Part shown: positions 1 to 5,938 of the stretch, in pieces
Position numbering within the stretch: position 1 is the first letter of the stretch
Layout: each line of letters starts with the position of its first letter
Source: an uncultured Prevotella sp.
Lineage (GTDB): Bacteria; Bacteroidota; Bacteroidia; Bacteroidales; Bacteroidaceae
Reading direction: 5' to 3'
DNA length: 6,211 bases
NCBI GenBank assembly: GCA_947303825.1
Contig: CAMYZK010000162.1
Coordinates: 1 to 6,211, forward strand
Notes under the pieces: model-generated
What the model was told of the DNA's origin: nothing
Seen by the model: the letters and a program-made list of their open reading frames with translations, nothing else
The model's database searches: none
Program-made: the position numbers and the translations under genes

Positions 1-52
1 GAATGCCAGCCTGTCACGCTGGAGGTCACGAGTTCGAGCCTCGTACGCACCG
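1..52 (+). tRNA. tRNA-Asp (anticodon GUC), 3' part only
   Basis: The sequence shows the 3' strand of the D stem (1-4), a perfect 5-bp anticodon stem (6-10 with 18-22) and a 7-nt loop (11-17) with anticodon GTC at 13-15. A 5-nt variable loop, a perfect 5-bp T stem (28-32 with 40-44) and the T loop TTCGAGC (33-39) follow. The 3' acceptor strand is 45-51, with G52 as discriminator base, as expected for tRNA-Asp. The 5' acceptor strand and most of the D arm lie before the window. CCA is not encoded after G52 (the next bases are CAA), so the end would be added by CCA-adding enzyme. Confidence 0.95.
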
Positions 53-58
53 CAACCG

Positions 59-96
59 AAGCTCATTGATTATACAGATAATCGATGAGCTTTTTT
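59..96 (+). terminator. Intrinsic terminator after tRNA-Asp
   Basis: An inverted repeat pairs 61-73 with 78-90 around a 4-nt ACAG loop. All 13 positions pair, one of them as a T-G wobble, and the A59-A60/T91-T92 pairs can extend it. Six T residues (91-96) follow at once. This is a classic Rho-independent terminator that would end tRNA transcription 14 bases before the next start codon. The downstream gene therefore probably needs its own promoter or read-through. Confidence 0.9.
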
Positions 97-103
97 AACT
101 TTC
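96..103 (+). promoter_or_regulatory. Weak candidate -7 box before the secreted-protein gene
   Basis: TAACTTTC matches the Bacteroidetes -7 consensus TAnnTTTG except for the last base, and it ends 7 bases before the ATG at 111. No TTTG -33 element is present at the usual distance, because that space is taken by the terminator stem. The site overlaps the terminator T-run, so the match may be chance. It is listed because it has the same position relative to the start codon as the better boxes before porX and ttcA. Confidence 0.25.
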
Positions 104-110
104 AAAGGAT

Positions 111-740
111 ATGAAGAAAGGAATAGCCCTAATGATTCTGTCTGTGCTATGCCTTACGAGCATGGCGCAGAAACGAACTCTTTCTGCTACGCTTTATAAA
201 GAGTTCAAACCGTCGGTCGTTACTTTTGCCGACGGACACAAGAGTAGGCAGTCGCTCACCAATGTGTTCCTTAAGAACAGCTCGCTGCTTTTCCTACAGG
301 GCGAATACACCATGGAGGCTAATATGGACAATATTGCTGCTGTCGAGTTTGCCGACAAGAAGTTTATTGCCATCAACAAGCAGTTGGCCTATATGGTAGA
401 CTCCGTGGGAAGCAATGCCCTGTACTGCATAGAGCTCTTCGATCAGGATAGCTATGAGCGCAACCTTCGTAACAATATCAATATTTCCAATCTTCAGCTG
501 GGAGAGCAGATAAGCACTTCCACTGTCGACATGAACAATGAGGAAGACTACAAGCTACCTGTGTTCAAGCATTTCTATATGCTGCTCGACGGAAAGTTTA
601 TAAAGGTGCATGAGCGTGAACTGGGACGTAAACTGTCGAAGGATCAGCGTACCATGATGAAGCGTATAGTGTCGTTGCCAGACTTCAATTGGCAGAACGA
701 AAACAGCCTTATGACACTGTTGAAGGTCATTAGCAATTAG
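111..740 (+). CDS. Hypothetical secreted protein, 209 aa
   Basis: I do not recognise this family. The N-terminus is a clear type I signal peptide: Lys2-Lys3, a hydrophobic core at about residues 4-15, and a likely cleavage after Ser17-Met18-Ala19 that leaves Gln20 first. Cys14 lies in the core without a lipobox, so a lipoprotein is unlikely. The mature part of about 190 residues should be periplasmic, surface-exposed or secreted. Its first half (about 30-110) reads as alternating short beta-strands; its second half is more charged and probably helical (about 165-209). There are no transmembrane segments after the signal peptide, no catalytic motif that I can name, and no type IX C-terminal sorting domain. 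The start at 111 is the one that yields the full signal peptide. The gene is monocistronic by position, between the tRNA terminator and the repeat-rich gap before porX. It is an intact ORF with codon use like its neighbours; function unknown. Confidence 0.8.
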   Translation: MKKGIALMILSVLCLTSMAQKRTLSATLYKEFKPSVVTFADGHKSRQSLTNVFLKNSSLLFLQGEYTMEANMDNIAAVEFADKKFIAINKQLAYMVDSVGSNALYCIELFDQDSYERNLRNNINISNLQLGEQISTSTVDMNNEEDYKLPVFKHFYMLLDGKFIKVHERELGRKLSKDQRTMMKRIVSLPDFNWQNENSLMTLLKVISN

Positions 741-766
741 TAATTAGTAATTAGGAGTTAGGAGTT
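734..766 (+). repeat. 7-nt tandem repeat overlapping a stop codon
   Basis: Heptamers run head to tail: CAATTAG (734-740), TAATTAG (741-747), TAATTAG (748-754), GAGTTAG (755-761) and a partial GAGTT (762-766). The stop codon TAG of the upstream gene is the end of the first unit, so the array starts inside the coding sequence. The drift from AATTAG to GAGTTAG suggests an old, decaying array. Its function is unknown. Confidence 0.8.
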
Positions 767-809
767 CTTCGTAAGCGAAGCGGCAGAGCCGAGCGGAGAG
801 ACTTTTTTT
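767..809 (+). other. Two short hairpins and a T-tract before porX
   Basis: CTTCG (767-771) pairs with CGAAG (776-780) around a TAAG loop, and CGGC (781-784) pairs with GCCG (788-791) around AGA. A purine-rich segment and seven T residues (803-809) follow. The T-tract is separated from the second stem by 11 bases, so this is not a textbook terminator. It may be a weak or degenerate one for the upstream gene, or part of a dispersed intergenic element together with the tandem repeat just before it. Confidence 0.45.
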
Positions 810-813
810 GAGA

Positions 814-821
814 TACTTTTG
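814..821 (+). promoter_or_regulatory. Candidate porX promoter (-7 box)
   Basis: TACTTTTG is a full match to the Bacteroidetes -7 consensus TAnnTTTG. It ends 8 bases before the porX ATG at 830, which would put the transcription start only a few bases from the start codon. No TTTG is present about 20 bases upstream at the -33 position (the region is GC-rich hairpin), so the promoter may be weak or depend on another factor. Confidence 0.5.
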
Positions 822-829
822 TTAAGAGT

Positions 830-2386
830 ATGACAAACGGACAACTGCTTTGGGTGGATGATGAAATGGAGCTGCTAAAGGCTCACGTAATCTTCTTACA
901 GAAGAAAGGCTACGAGGTGACTCTCGTTTCCAATGGTACAGATGCCATTGACCTGTGCCAGGAGCGCAGCTTCGACCTTGTTCTGCTAGACGAGCAGATG
1001 CCTGGACTGTCTGGACTGGAGACGCTTCAGCTCATTAAAGAGCTTTCGCCTGCCACACCTGTCGTGATGGTGACAAAGAGTGAGGAAGAGAATATTATGG
1101 AGCAGGCCATAGGGCAGAAGATTGCCGACTACCTCATCAAGCCCGTCAACCCCAACCAGATACTCCTTACGCTGAAGAAGAATATTCATCGGCGTGCCAT
1201 TGAGACCGAGGTGACACAAAGCCACTACCAGCAGCAGTTCCAGCAGATTGCAATGCAGATAATGGAATGCCGCACCTGGCAGGACTGGACAGATATATAC
1301 AAACGGCTAGTGCACTGGGAACTTCAGCTCAGCTCTACAGATTCGCAGATGACGGAGATGCTGGCCATGCAAAAAGAAGAGGCCAACATAGGCTTTGCCA
1401 AGTTTGTAAAGAAGAACTATCTGGGGTGGATTTGCGGTGATGCCCATGACACGGCACCGCTCATGTCTCCGCAAATATTCAAGAACAAGGTCTTTCCCCT
1501 CCTTGACCAGGGAGAGAAAGTGTTCCTTGTGGTGCTCGATAATTTCCGCTACGACCAGTGGCGCATGCTTGCACAAGAGATGGGCGAGCAGTTTGACATA
1601 GAAGAGAACCTTTACTTCAGCATCTTGCCTACCGCTACGCAATATGCGCGAAACGCCATCTTCTCCGGGCTTATGCCCAACAAAATTGCCGAGATGTTTC
1701 CTGATCTGTGGGTTGACGAGGATGAGGAGGAAGGGAAGAACCTCAACGAGGGACCGCTCATCCAGACTCAGCTAGACCGCTACCGCCGTCGCAACTCTTT
1801 CTCTTATCACAAGATCAATACATCGGCCGAGGCAGAGCATCTTATCCAGCAGATGAACGCTATGAAGAAAAACGACTTGAATGTCGTGGTGTTCAACTTC
1901 ATAGATATGCTGTCGCATGCACGAACAGAGAGCCGCATGGTGCGTGAGCTGGCCAACAACGAGTCGGCTTACCGTAGCATCACCCTGTCATGGTTCCGCC
2001 ATTCGGTTATAAGCGACTTTTTCAGAATGCTGGCGCAAACCAATTGCCGCATCATCGTTACCACCGACCACGGGTCCATACGCTGCACCAAGCCTGTCAA
2101 GATAATAGGCGACCGCAATACAAACACCAACCTGAGATACAAGCTGGGCAAGAACCTAAGCTACGATTCAAAAGACCTGTTTGTTATCAAGGACCCGCGT
2201 CAGGCGCTGCTGCCATCGCCCAACATCTCTACCAGCTATGTGTTTGCAACGGGCGACTCGTTCTTTGCTTATCCCAATAACTACAATTACTATGTAAGCT
2301 ATTATCGTGACACCTTCCAGCATGGAGGCATCTCTATGGAAGAGATGATAGTGCCACTGGTTACGTTAACAGGCAAACAGCGGTAA
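830..2386 (+). CDS. porX: PorX-type response regulator with PglZ domain
   Basis: This 518-aa protein has an N-terminal receiver domain (about 1-122) with the acidic pair Asp10-Asp11, phosphoacceptor Asp54, switch Thr82 and conserved Lys104-Pro105. A helical linker (about 123-220) leads to a PglZ/alkaline-phosphatase-superfamily domain (about 225-518). Candidate metal or catalytic residues in that domain are Asp237 (in VVLDNFRYDQW), Thr268/Thr270 (in LPTATQYAR), Asp359 and His363 (in DMLSHAR), Asp413-His414 (in TTDHGS) and His498 (in FQHGG). There is no DNA-binding domain. Known family: PorX, with kinase PorY and ECF sigma factor SigP, controls type IX secretion genes in Porphyromonas gingivalis and relatives, and its PglZ domain has phosphodiesterase activity on oligonucleotides. 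All residues needed for both domains appear present, so it should be active in the cytoplasm. The start at 830 gives a receiver domain of normal length and lies just after a -7 box. No partner kinase or sigma factor is adjacent. The type IX role here is inferred from the family. Confidence 0.9.
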   Translation: MTNGQLLWVDDEMELLKAHVIFLQKKGYEVTLVSNGTDAIDLCQERSFDLVLLDEQMPGLSGLETLQLIKELSPATPVVMVTKSEEENIMEQAIGQKIADYLIKPVNPNQILLTLKKNIHRRAIETEVTQSHYQQQFQQIAMQIMECRTWQDWTDIYKRLVHWELQLSSTDSQMTEMLAMQKEEANIGFAKFVKKNYLGWICGDAHDTAPLMSPQIFKNKVFPLLDQGEKVFLVVLDNFRYDQWRMLAQEMGEQFDIEENLYFSILPTATQYARNAIFSGLMPNKIAEMFPDLWVDEDEEEGKNLNEGPLIQTQLDRYRRRNSFSYHKINTSAEAEHLIQQMNAMKKNDLNVVVFNFIDMLSHARTESRMVRELANNESAYRSITLSWFRHSVISDFFRMLAQTNCRIIVTTDHGSIRCTKPVKIIGDRNTNTNLRYKLGKNLSYDSKDLFVIKDPRQALLPSPNISTSYVFATGDSFFAYPNNYNYYVSYYRDTFQHGGISMEEMIVPLVTLTGKQR

Positions 2387-2405
2387 ACACCCCCATCTCC
2401 TCTTC

Positions 2406-2433
2406 GGCCAATCTCCCCAATGGCCAATCTCCC
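2406..2433. repeat. Short direct repeat between convergent genes
   Basis: GGCCAATCTCCC occurs at 2406-2417 and again at 2422-2433, a period of 16, with a fading third copy (GACCAAT, 2438-2444). It fills most of the 61-base gap between the ends of porX and the permease gene. GGCCA/TGGCC (2406-2410 with 2421-2425) could form a 5-bp stem, but no T-run follows on either strand, so I do not call a terminator. Confidence 0.6.
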
Positions 2434-2447
2434 AAACGACCAATTAT

Positions 2448-3730
2448 TTACTCGTAACGCATGGAGCGTGCCGGATGAATGCGCGACACTAAGTAGCTTG
2501 GCCCTACTAGTACAAGTACGCTGATGAGGAGTGTGGCTATATTGAGCAGCACAACGAGCAATATGTTTAGTTCCATAGGGGCTTCGCTCACGTAGTATGT
2601 CTGAGGGTCCAGGCTCACTATGCCTGTTGCCTGCTGCAGTAGCACTATTCCTATGCCGAGTATGTTGCCTATGAGCAGTCCCTTGCCTATGATAAACACT
2701 GAGAACCATAGGAATGTGCGCCGTATGGAAGAATTTCGCGCCCCAAGGGCTTTCAGCACGCCAATCATCTGAGTGCGTTCCAGTATAATGATGAGTAGTC
2801 CGCTAATCATGGTGAAACCAGCCAAAGCCACCATCAGTCCAAGAATAATCCACACGTTGATGTCGAGCAGGTCAAGCCATTGAAACACGGTGGGTAAGCC
2901 TGTTGGACAGGCACGCTAACCAAGGTGTTTCCCTGTCCGTCCTGTCTGTTGCCGCGCTTCAATGCTTCCGACACATTATGGTCGGTCTGACTTATTTGTT
3001 CAAAGTCGCTGACAAGTATTTCCGCTCCCGAACAGAGGTCTCCCCTCCATGCGTTGCGCTGCCGGGCAACGTAAAGGTCGGTGATACAGAACACATCGTC
3101 GAAACGCTTCATGTTTGTCTGGTACACGCCACATATCTTATAGGCTATACGTGTAACCTTCTCGCCTATGAAATATGCGTAGACAATGTCGCCCGTCCTG
3201 AGTTTCAGCTTGGAGGCCATGACTTGTGACACCACGAGTGAATAAGGGTGCTCGGCAGAGTTTGCTTCTCCCTTCAGCGGGTTCACATCGCTGAACTGTG
3301 GCAGCTCTCCCTCTATCAGGTTGTCGGCAAGGAATCTGGTGTCATATTCCGGACCTATGCCCTTGAACATCACCCCAAGGAAGTCGCTGTCGGTCTTCAG
3401 TATTCCCTGTGCTATGGTGAAACGTTCTACATGCTTCACGCCCGGAATTCCCTTTAGCACTTGTATCATGCTGTCGCCAACGGCAATAGGCATGTCGGGG
3501 ATAGGGGGCAGCGACTGTGCGTTTATGATCTGTATATGACTGCCAAATCCCGCCACCTTGCCACGGATGGTGTTCTTGAATCCCAAGACCACTGCCACGG
3601 TGACTATCATCACAGCCAGCCCAATGGCCACACCCAGGATGGCAATGCGAATGGCCGGGCGACTCACCTTGCGGCGGTCACCGTTGTTACCATATATTCT
3701 TCTTGCTATGAATAAAGGAAATGATGCCAT
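2448..3730 (-). pseudogene. LolC/LolE-like ABC permease (FtsX family), frameshifted
   Basis: Two overlapping reading frames together make one permease. The first runs from the ATG at 3730: a short basic N-terminus, TM1 at about residues 29-51, then a large periplasmic domain up to Tyr279-Pro280 (codons at 2891-2896). Homology then jumps to the -1 frame at Thr (codon 2889-2891), continuing VFQWLDLL to the TAA at 2448-2450. That part holds TM2, the cytoplasmic ERTQMIGVLKALGA motif typical of FtsX/LolE coupling to the ATPase, TM3, TM4 and the end RIHPARSMRYE. Adding one base near 2892-2894 would give an intact protein of 427 aa, normal for the family. Known role: inner-membrane permease of a Lol-type exporter that releases lipoproteins towards the outer membrane; no ATPase gene is in the window. 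It starts 10 bases after the aminotransferase stop, so the two are probably co-transcribed. The shift may be a true mutation or an error in a G/C run. As read, the first frame ends after 298 aa and lacks TM2-TM4. Confidence 0.85.
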
Positions 3731-3740
3731 TTCTCATTTC

Positions 3741-4943
3741 TTATTCAATCACCCTTCCAGGATAAGCCTCAAGAGCTTTCTGTAGTACTACCAGTGCTCG
3801 CTCCAGGTCTTCCTTCTTCAATACATAGGCTATACGCACCTGGTCGCGCCCTGCTCCAGGAGTGGTGTAGAAGCCGGCAGCAGGGGCCATCATTACGGTC
3901 TGTCCCTCAAACTCAAACTCACTGAGACACCATCGGCAGAACTTTTCGGCATCGTCGACGGGCAACTTTGCCACGGTATAGAAGGCCCCCATCGGTATGG
4001 GCGAGTATACACCGGGAATGCGGTTCAGACCATCGATAAGGCATTTCCTACGCTCCACGTATTCATCGTAGACATCACGCAGATAGTCTTCGGGGGTGTC
4101 GAGAGATGCCTCGGCCACAATCTGTCCGATAAGGGGAGGAGAAAGACGTGCCTGACAGAACTTCATCACTGCCTTGCGCACCTCCTGGTTCTTGGTAATG
4201 AGGGCACCGATGCGTATGCCGCATTCCGAATAACGCTTGGACACAGAGTCGATAAGTATCACGTTCTGCTCAATGCCTTCCAGATGACAAGCGGAGATAT
4301 ATGGCGAACCGGTATAGATATACTCGCGGTACACCTCGTCGGAGAAAAGGTATAGGTCGTATTTCTTCACCAGGTCACGTATCTGGTTCATCTCGCGCCT
4401 GGTATAGAGATAGCCCGTGGGGTTGTTGGGGTTGCAAATCATAATGGCGCGCGTGCGCTCGTTTATCAACTCCTCGAACTTCTCCACCTTAGGTAGCGAG
4501 AACCCCTCGTCGATAGTCGTTGCGATGGTGCGTATCTTTGCGCCGGCACTGATAGCGAATGCCATGTAGTTGGCATAGGCTGGCTCTGGCACAATAATCT
4601 CGTCGCCAGGGTTGAGACAGCTCAGGAAGGCAAAAAGCACGGCTTCACTGCCACCGCTGGTTATGATGATGTCATCGGCTGTTACCTGAATGTTGTACTT
4701 GGCATAGTAGCCCACCAGCTTCTCACGGTAGCTCAGGTAACCCTGCGACGGAGAATACTCCAGTATGCTGCGGTCTACATGCTTAAGCGCATCGAGTGCC
4801 ACCTGCGGCGTGGGCAGGTCGGGCTGTCCTATGTTCAGGTGATAGACACGCGTGCCGCGCTTCTTGGCAGCAGCAGCCAGCGGAGCAAGCTTTCGTATGG
4901 GCGATTCGGGCATCTCAAGCCCTCTGACAGATATTTCTGGCAT
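3741..4943 (-). CDS. Class I PLP-dependent aminotransferase (aspartate aminotransferase-like)
   Basis: This is an intact 400-aa fold-type I aminotransferase of normal length. Visible landmarks are the N-terminal NIGQPDLPTP (37-46), SGGSEA (96-101) for the PLP phosphate, NPNNPTG (171-177) with Asn174 near the PLP ring, Asp202 and Tyr205 (in SDEVYRE), the Schiff-base Lys236 in SVSKRYSECGIRIG, Arg244 and the substrate carboxylate-binding Arg370 (in QVRIAYV). These fit the cytoplasmic aspartate/aromatic/alanine aminotransferase group (subgroup I-alpha to I-gamma), which moves amino groups between amino acids and 2-oxoacids. The exact substrate cannot be read from the motifs, so no gene symbol is given. 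It is the first gene of a likely operon with the downstream permease (10-base gap). A promoter with a -7 box at 5036-5029 implies a 5' leader of about 75-80 bases that contains a perfect inverted repeat. No functional link to the permease is obvious. Confidence 0.9.
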   Translation of the reverse strand: MPEISVRGLEMPESPIRKLAPLAAAAKKRGTRVYHLNIGQPDLPTPQVALDALKHVDRSILEYSPSQGYLSYREKLVGYYAKYNIQVTADDIIITSGGSEAVLFAFLSCLNPGDEIIVPEPAYANYMAFAISAGAKIRTIATTIDEGFSLPKVEKFEELINERTRAIMICNPNNPTGYLYTRREMNQIRDLVKKYDLYLFSDEVYREYIYTGSPYISACHLEGIEQNVILIDSVSKRYSECGIRIGALITKNQEVRKAVMKFCQARLSPPLIGQIVAEASLDTPEDYLRDVYDEYVERRKCLIDGLNRIPGVYSPIPMGAFYTVAKLPVDDAEKFCRWCLSEFEFEGQTVMMAPAAGFYTTPGAGRDQVRIAYVLKKEDLERALVVLQKALEAYPGRVIE

Positions 4944-4965
4944 TGGAATTTGTTTCCTGTTTTAC

Positions 4966-4990
4966 TTTCCGCCTGGCGGAAAACCGTTTT
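4966..4990. other. Perfect inverted repeat in the aminotransferase leader
   Basis: TTTCCGCC (4966-4973) is mirrored by GGCGGAAA (4975-4982) around a single T, a 17-bp near-palindrome. A second small one, AAAAC-C-GTTTT (4980-4990), overlaps its edge. On the minus strand it lies in the presumed 5' leader, 23 or more bases before the ATG at 4943, and could fold as a 7-bp stem with a 3-nt loop. No T-run follows on that strand, so it is not a terminator. It could be an operator or a leader hairpin. Confidence 0.5.
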
Positions 4991-5028
4991 CTTTAATTTG
5001 GGTTTTTACCAATCTTTTTTTGCGGCTG

Positions 5029-5059
5029 CAAAGGTACGAAAAAAAAAGGCGTTTTGCAA
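5029..5059 (-). promoter_or_regulatory. Promoter of the aminotransferase-permease operon
   Basis: Read on the minus strand, TACCTTTG (5036-5029) is a full match to the Bacteroidetes -7 consensus TAnnTTTG. TTGC (5059-5056), 19 bases upstream, is a partial match to the TTTG -33 element at the right spacing. A run of nine A residues on the plus strand (5039-5047) lies between the two boxes. Transcription would start near 5022-5025 and give a leader of about 80 bases before the aminotransferase ATG. Confidence 0.65.
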
Positions 5060-5072
5060 GTTATTTGATGTT

Positions 5073-5106
5073 TTTGTTGGTTTGTCGCATAAAAATCGTA
5101 CCTTTG
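5073..5106 (+). promoter_or_regulatory. Promoter of ttcA
   Basis: TACCTTTG (5099-5106) is a full match to the -7 consensus TAnnTTTG. The best -33 candidate is TTTG at 5073-5076, with a slightly long 22-base spacer; TTGG at 5077-5080 gives 18. The -7 box ends only 6 bases before the ATG at 5113, so the transcript should begin at or almost at the start codon. This position also rules out the longer upstream reading frame as coding. Confidence 0.65.
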
Positions 5107-5112
5107 CACCCG

Positions 5113-5871
5113 ATGATTACCGAACAGGAAAGACTATTCAAGCAACTCAACCAGCGGTTTGTGAAGGCATTTGTGCAGTATGGCCTCCTGGCCGATGGCG
5201 ACCGTGTGCTGGTGGGACTCAGCGGCGGCAAGGACTCGCTGCTGCTCACCGAGCTGCTGGCACGAAGGGCACGTATCAGTCATCCGGCGTTTACCGTAGA
5301 GGCTGCCCATGTACGTGTTGACAATATTAGGTATGAGACCGACACGTCATACCTGCAGCAGTTCTGCCAGGAACTTGGCGTGTCTCTGCATGTGATAAGT
5401 GCGCACTTCGACTCTACTCCTCCCGCCTCTCCATCGTCGTCGGCCATTGTAAAACCCAAGCCGCCGTGCTTCCTCTGCTCGTGGACCAGGCGCAAGCAGC
5501 TGTTCAACCTGGCACAGCAGCTGGGGTGCAACAAACTGGCACTGGGCCACCACCAGGACGACTTGCTGCATACGGCCTTGATGAACCTGCTCTATCAGGG
5601 ACGCTTCGACACCATGCCACCATGCCTTGCCATGAAAAAGATGCCGCTACAGATAATACGCCCCCTGTGCCTCATTCCCGAGAGCCTTATTTCCAGCTAC
5701 GCCTCCTTGTGCCGATATGAGAAGCAGCTTAAGACCTGTCCTTACGAGCATGACACCAACCGTACTATGGCACGCCAGCTCTTCGAGCAGGCCGAAAGTC
5801 TCAACCCGGAGGTGAGGTTCTCGCTATGGAGTGCTCTTGAAAGAGAGGGAAAACTCAATGCGGCAACCTGA
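5113..5871 (+). CDS. ttcA: TtcA-like tRNA 2-thiocytidine(32) synthetase
   Basis: This 252-aa cytoplasmic protein of the PP-loop ATPase family shows the ATP-binding motif SGGKDS (37-42), the CxxC pair Cys119/Cys122, the GHHQDD motif (145-150) and a later Cys209 in KTCPYEH. In TtcA, a CxxC pair plus a third cysteine hold a [4Fe-4S] cluster, and the enzyme adenylates and thiolates cytidine 32 in the anticodon loop of certain tRNAs. It lacks the extra zinc-finger cysteines of TtuA/Ncs6 proteins and is too short for TilS, which makes TtcA the best fit. The frame is open back to 4852, but the ATG at 5113 is chosen because conserved sequence begins there, the promoter box lies at 5099-5106, and the extension would run antisense through the aminotransferase gene. 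A Ser/Pro-rich stretch at residues 100-118, just before the CxxC, looks like a lineage-specific insertion. The gene diverges from the aminotransferase operon and converges on the histidine kinase gene. Confidence 0.8.
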   Translation: MITEQERLFKQLNQRFVKAFVQYGLLADGDRVLVGLSGGKDSLLLTELLARRARISHPAFTVEAAHVRVDNIRYETDTSYLQQFCQELGVSLHVISAHFDSTPPASPSSSAIVKPKPPCFLCSWTRRKQLFNLAQQLGCNKLALGHHQDDLLHTALMNLLYQGRFDTMPPCLAMKKMPLQIIRPLCLIPESLISSYASLCRYEKQLKTCPYEHDTNRTMARQLFEQAESLNPEVRFSLWSALEREGKLNAAT

Positions 5872-5938
5872 CAATGGCATGCTCTCAATAAATCAAGCAT
5901 TCGTGTAATTGGCATGGCTCCTGTTCACTTATCAAATC

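Larger units (their letters stand above)
5023..5112. repeat. Inverted pair of near-identical 16-nt promoter cores
   Basis: The segment at 5097-5112 (CGTACCTTTGCACCCG) and the reverse complement of 5023-5038 (CGTACCTTTGCAGCCG) agree at 15 of 16 positions. They face away from each other, 58 bases apart, each containing the -7 box of one of the two divergent genes. Confidence 0.8.

Noticed and set aside
1..60. tRNA-Asp 3' end as an integration site of a mobile element
   Set aside because: There is no duplicated tRNA end, integrase or direct repeat of this segment elsewhere in the window.
1990..2280. Plus-strand 96-codon open frame inside porX
   Set aside because: It lies wholly inside the conserved PglZ-domain coding sequence in another frame, and its product has no recognisable features.
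2406..2425. Terminator hairpin between porX and the permease gene
   Set aside because: Only a 5-bp stem with a 10-base loop, with no T-run on either side.
2302..2709. Minus-strand open frame across the porX and permease gene ends
   Set aside because: It overlaps two well-supported genes, is rich in His, Arg and Thr without domain features, and is a shadow frame.
2886..2896. Programmed -1 frameshift in the permease mRNA
   Set aside because: The site lacks a canonical X XXY YYZ heptamer and I saw no strong stem just downstream; a missing base in a C/G run is simpler.
2903..3785. Several plus-strand open frames opposite the permease gene
   Set aside because: They are antisense to a well-conserved FtsX-family coding sequence and show no protein features.
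4852..5112. N-terminal extension of the ttcA frame by 87 codons
   Set aside because: It runs antisense through the start of the aminotransferase gene, then through both promoters; conserved TtcA sequence and the promoter position place the start at 5113.
5872..5938. Imperfect direct repeat around TGGCATG(G)CTC in the gap after ttcA
   Set aside because: It is short, imperfect and present only twice, without symmetry or a T-run; likely chance.
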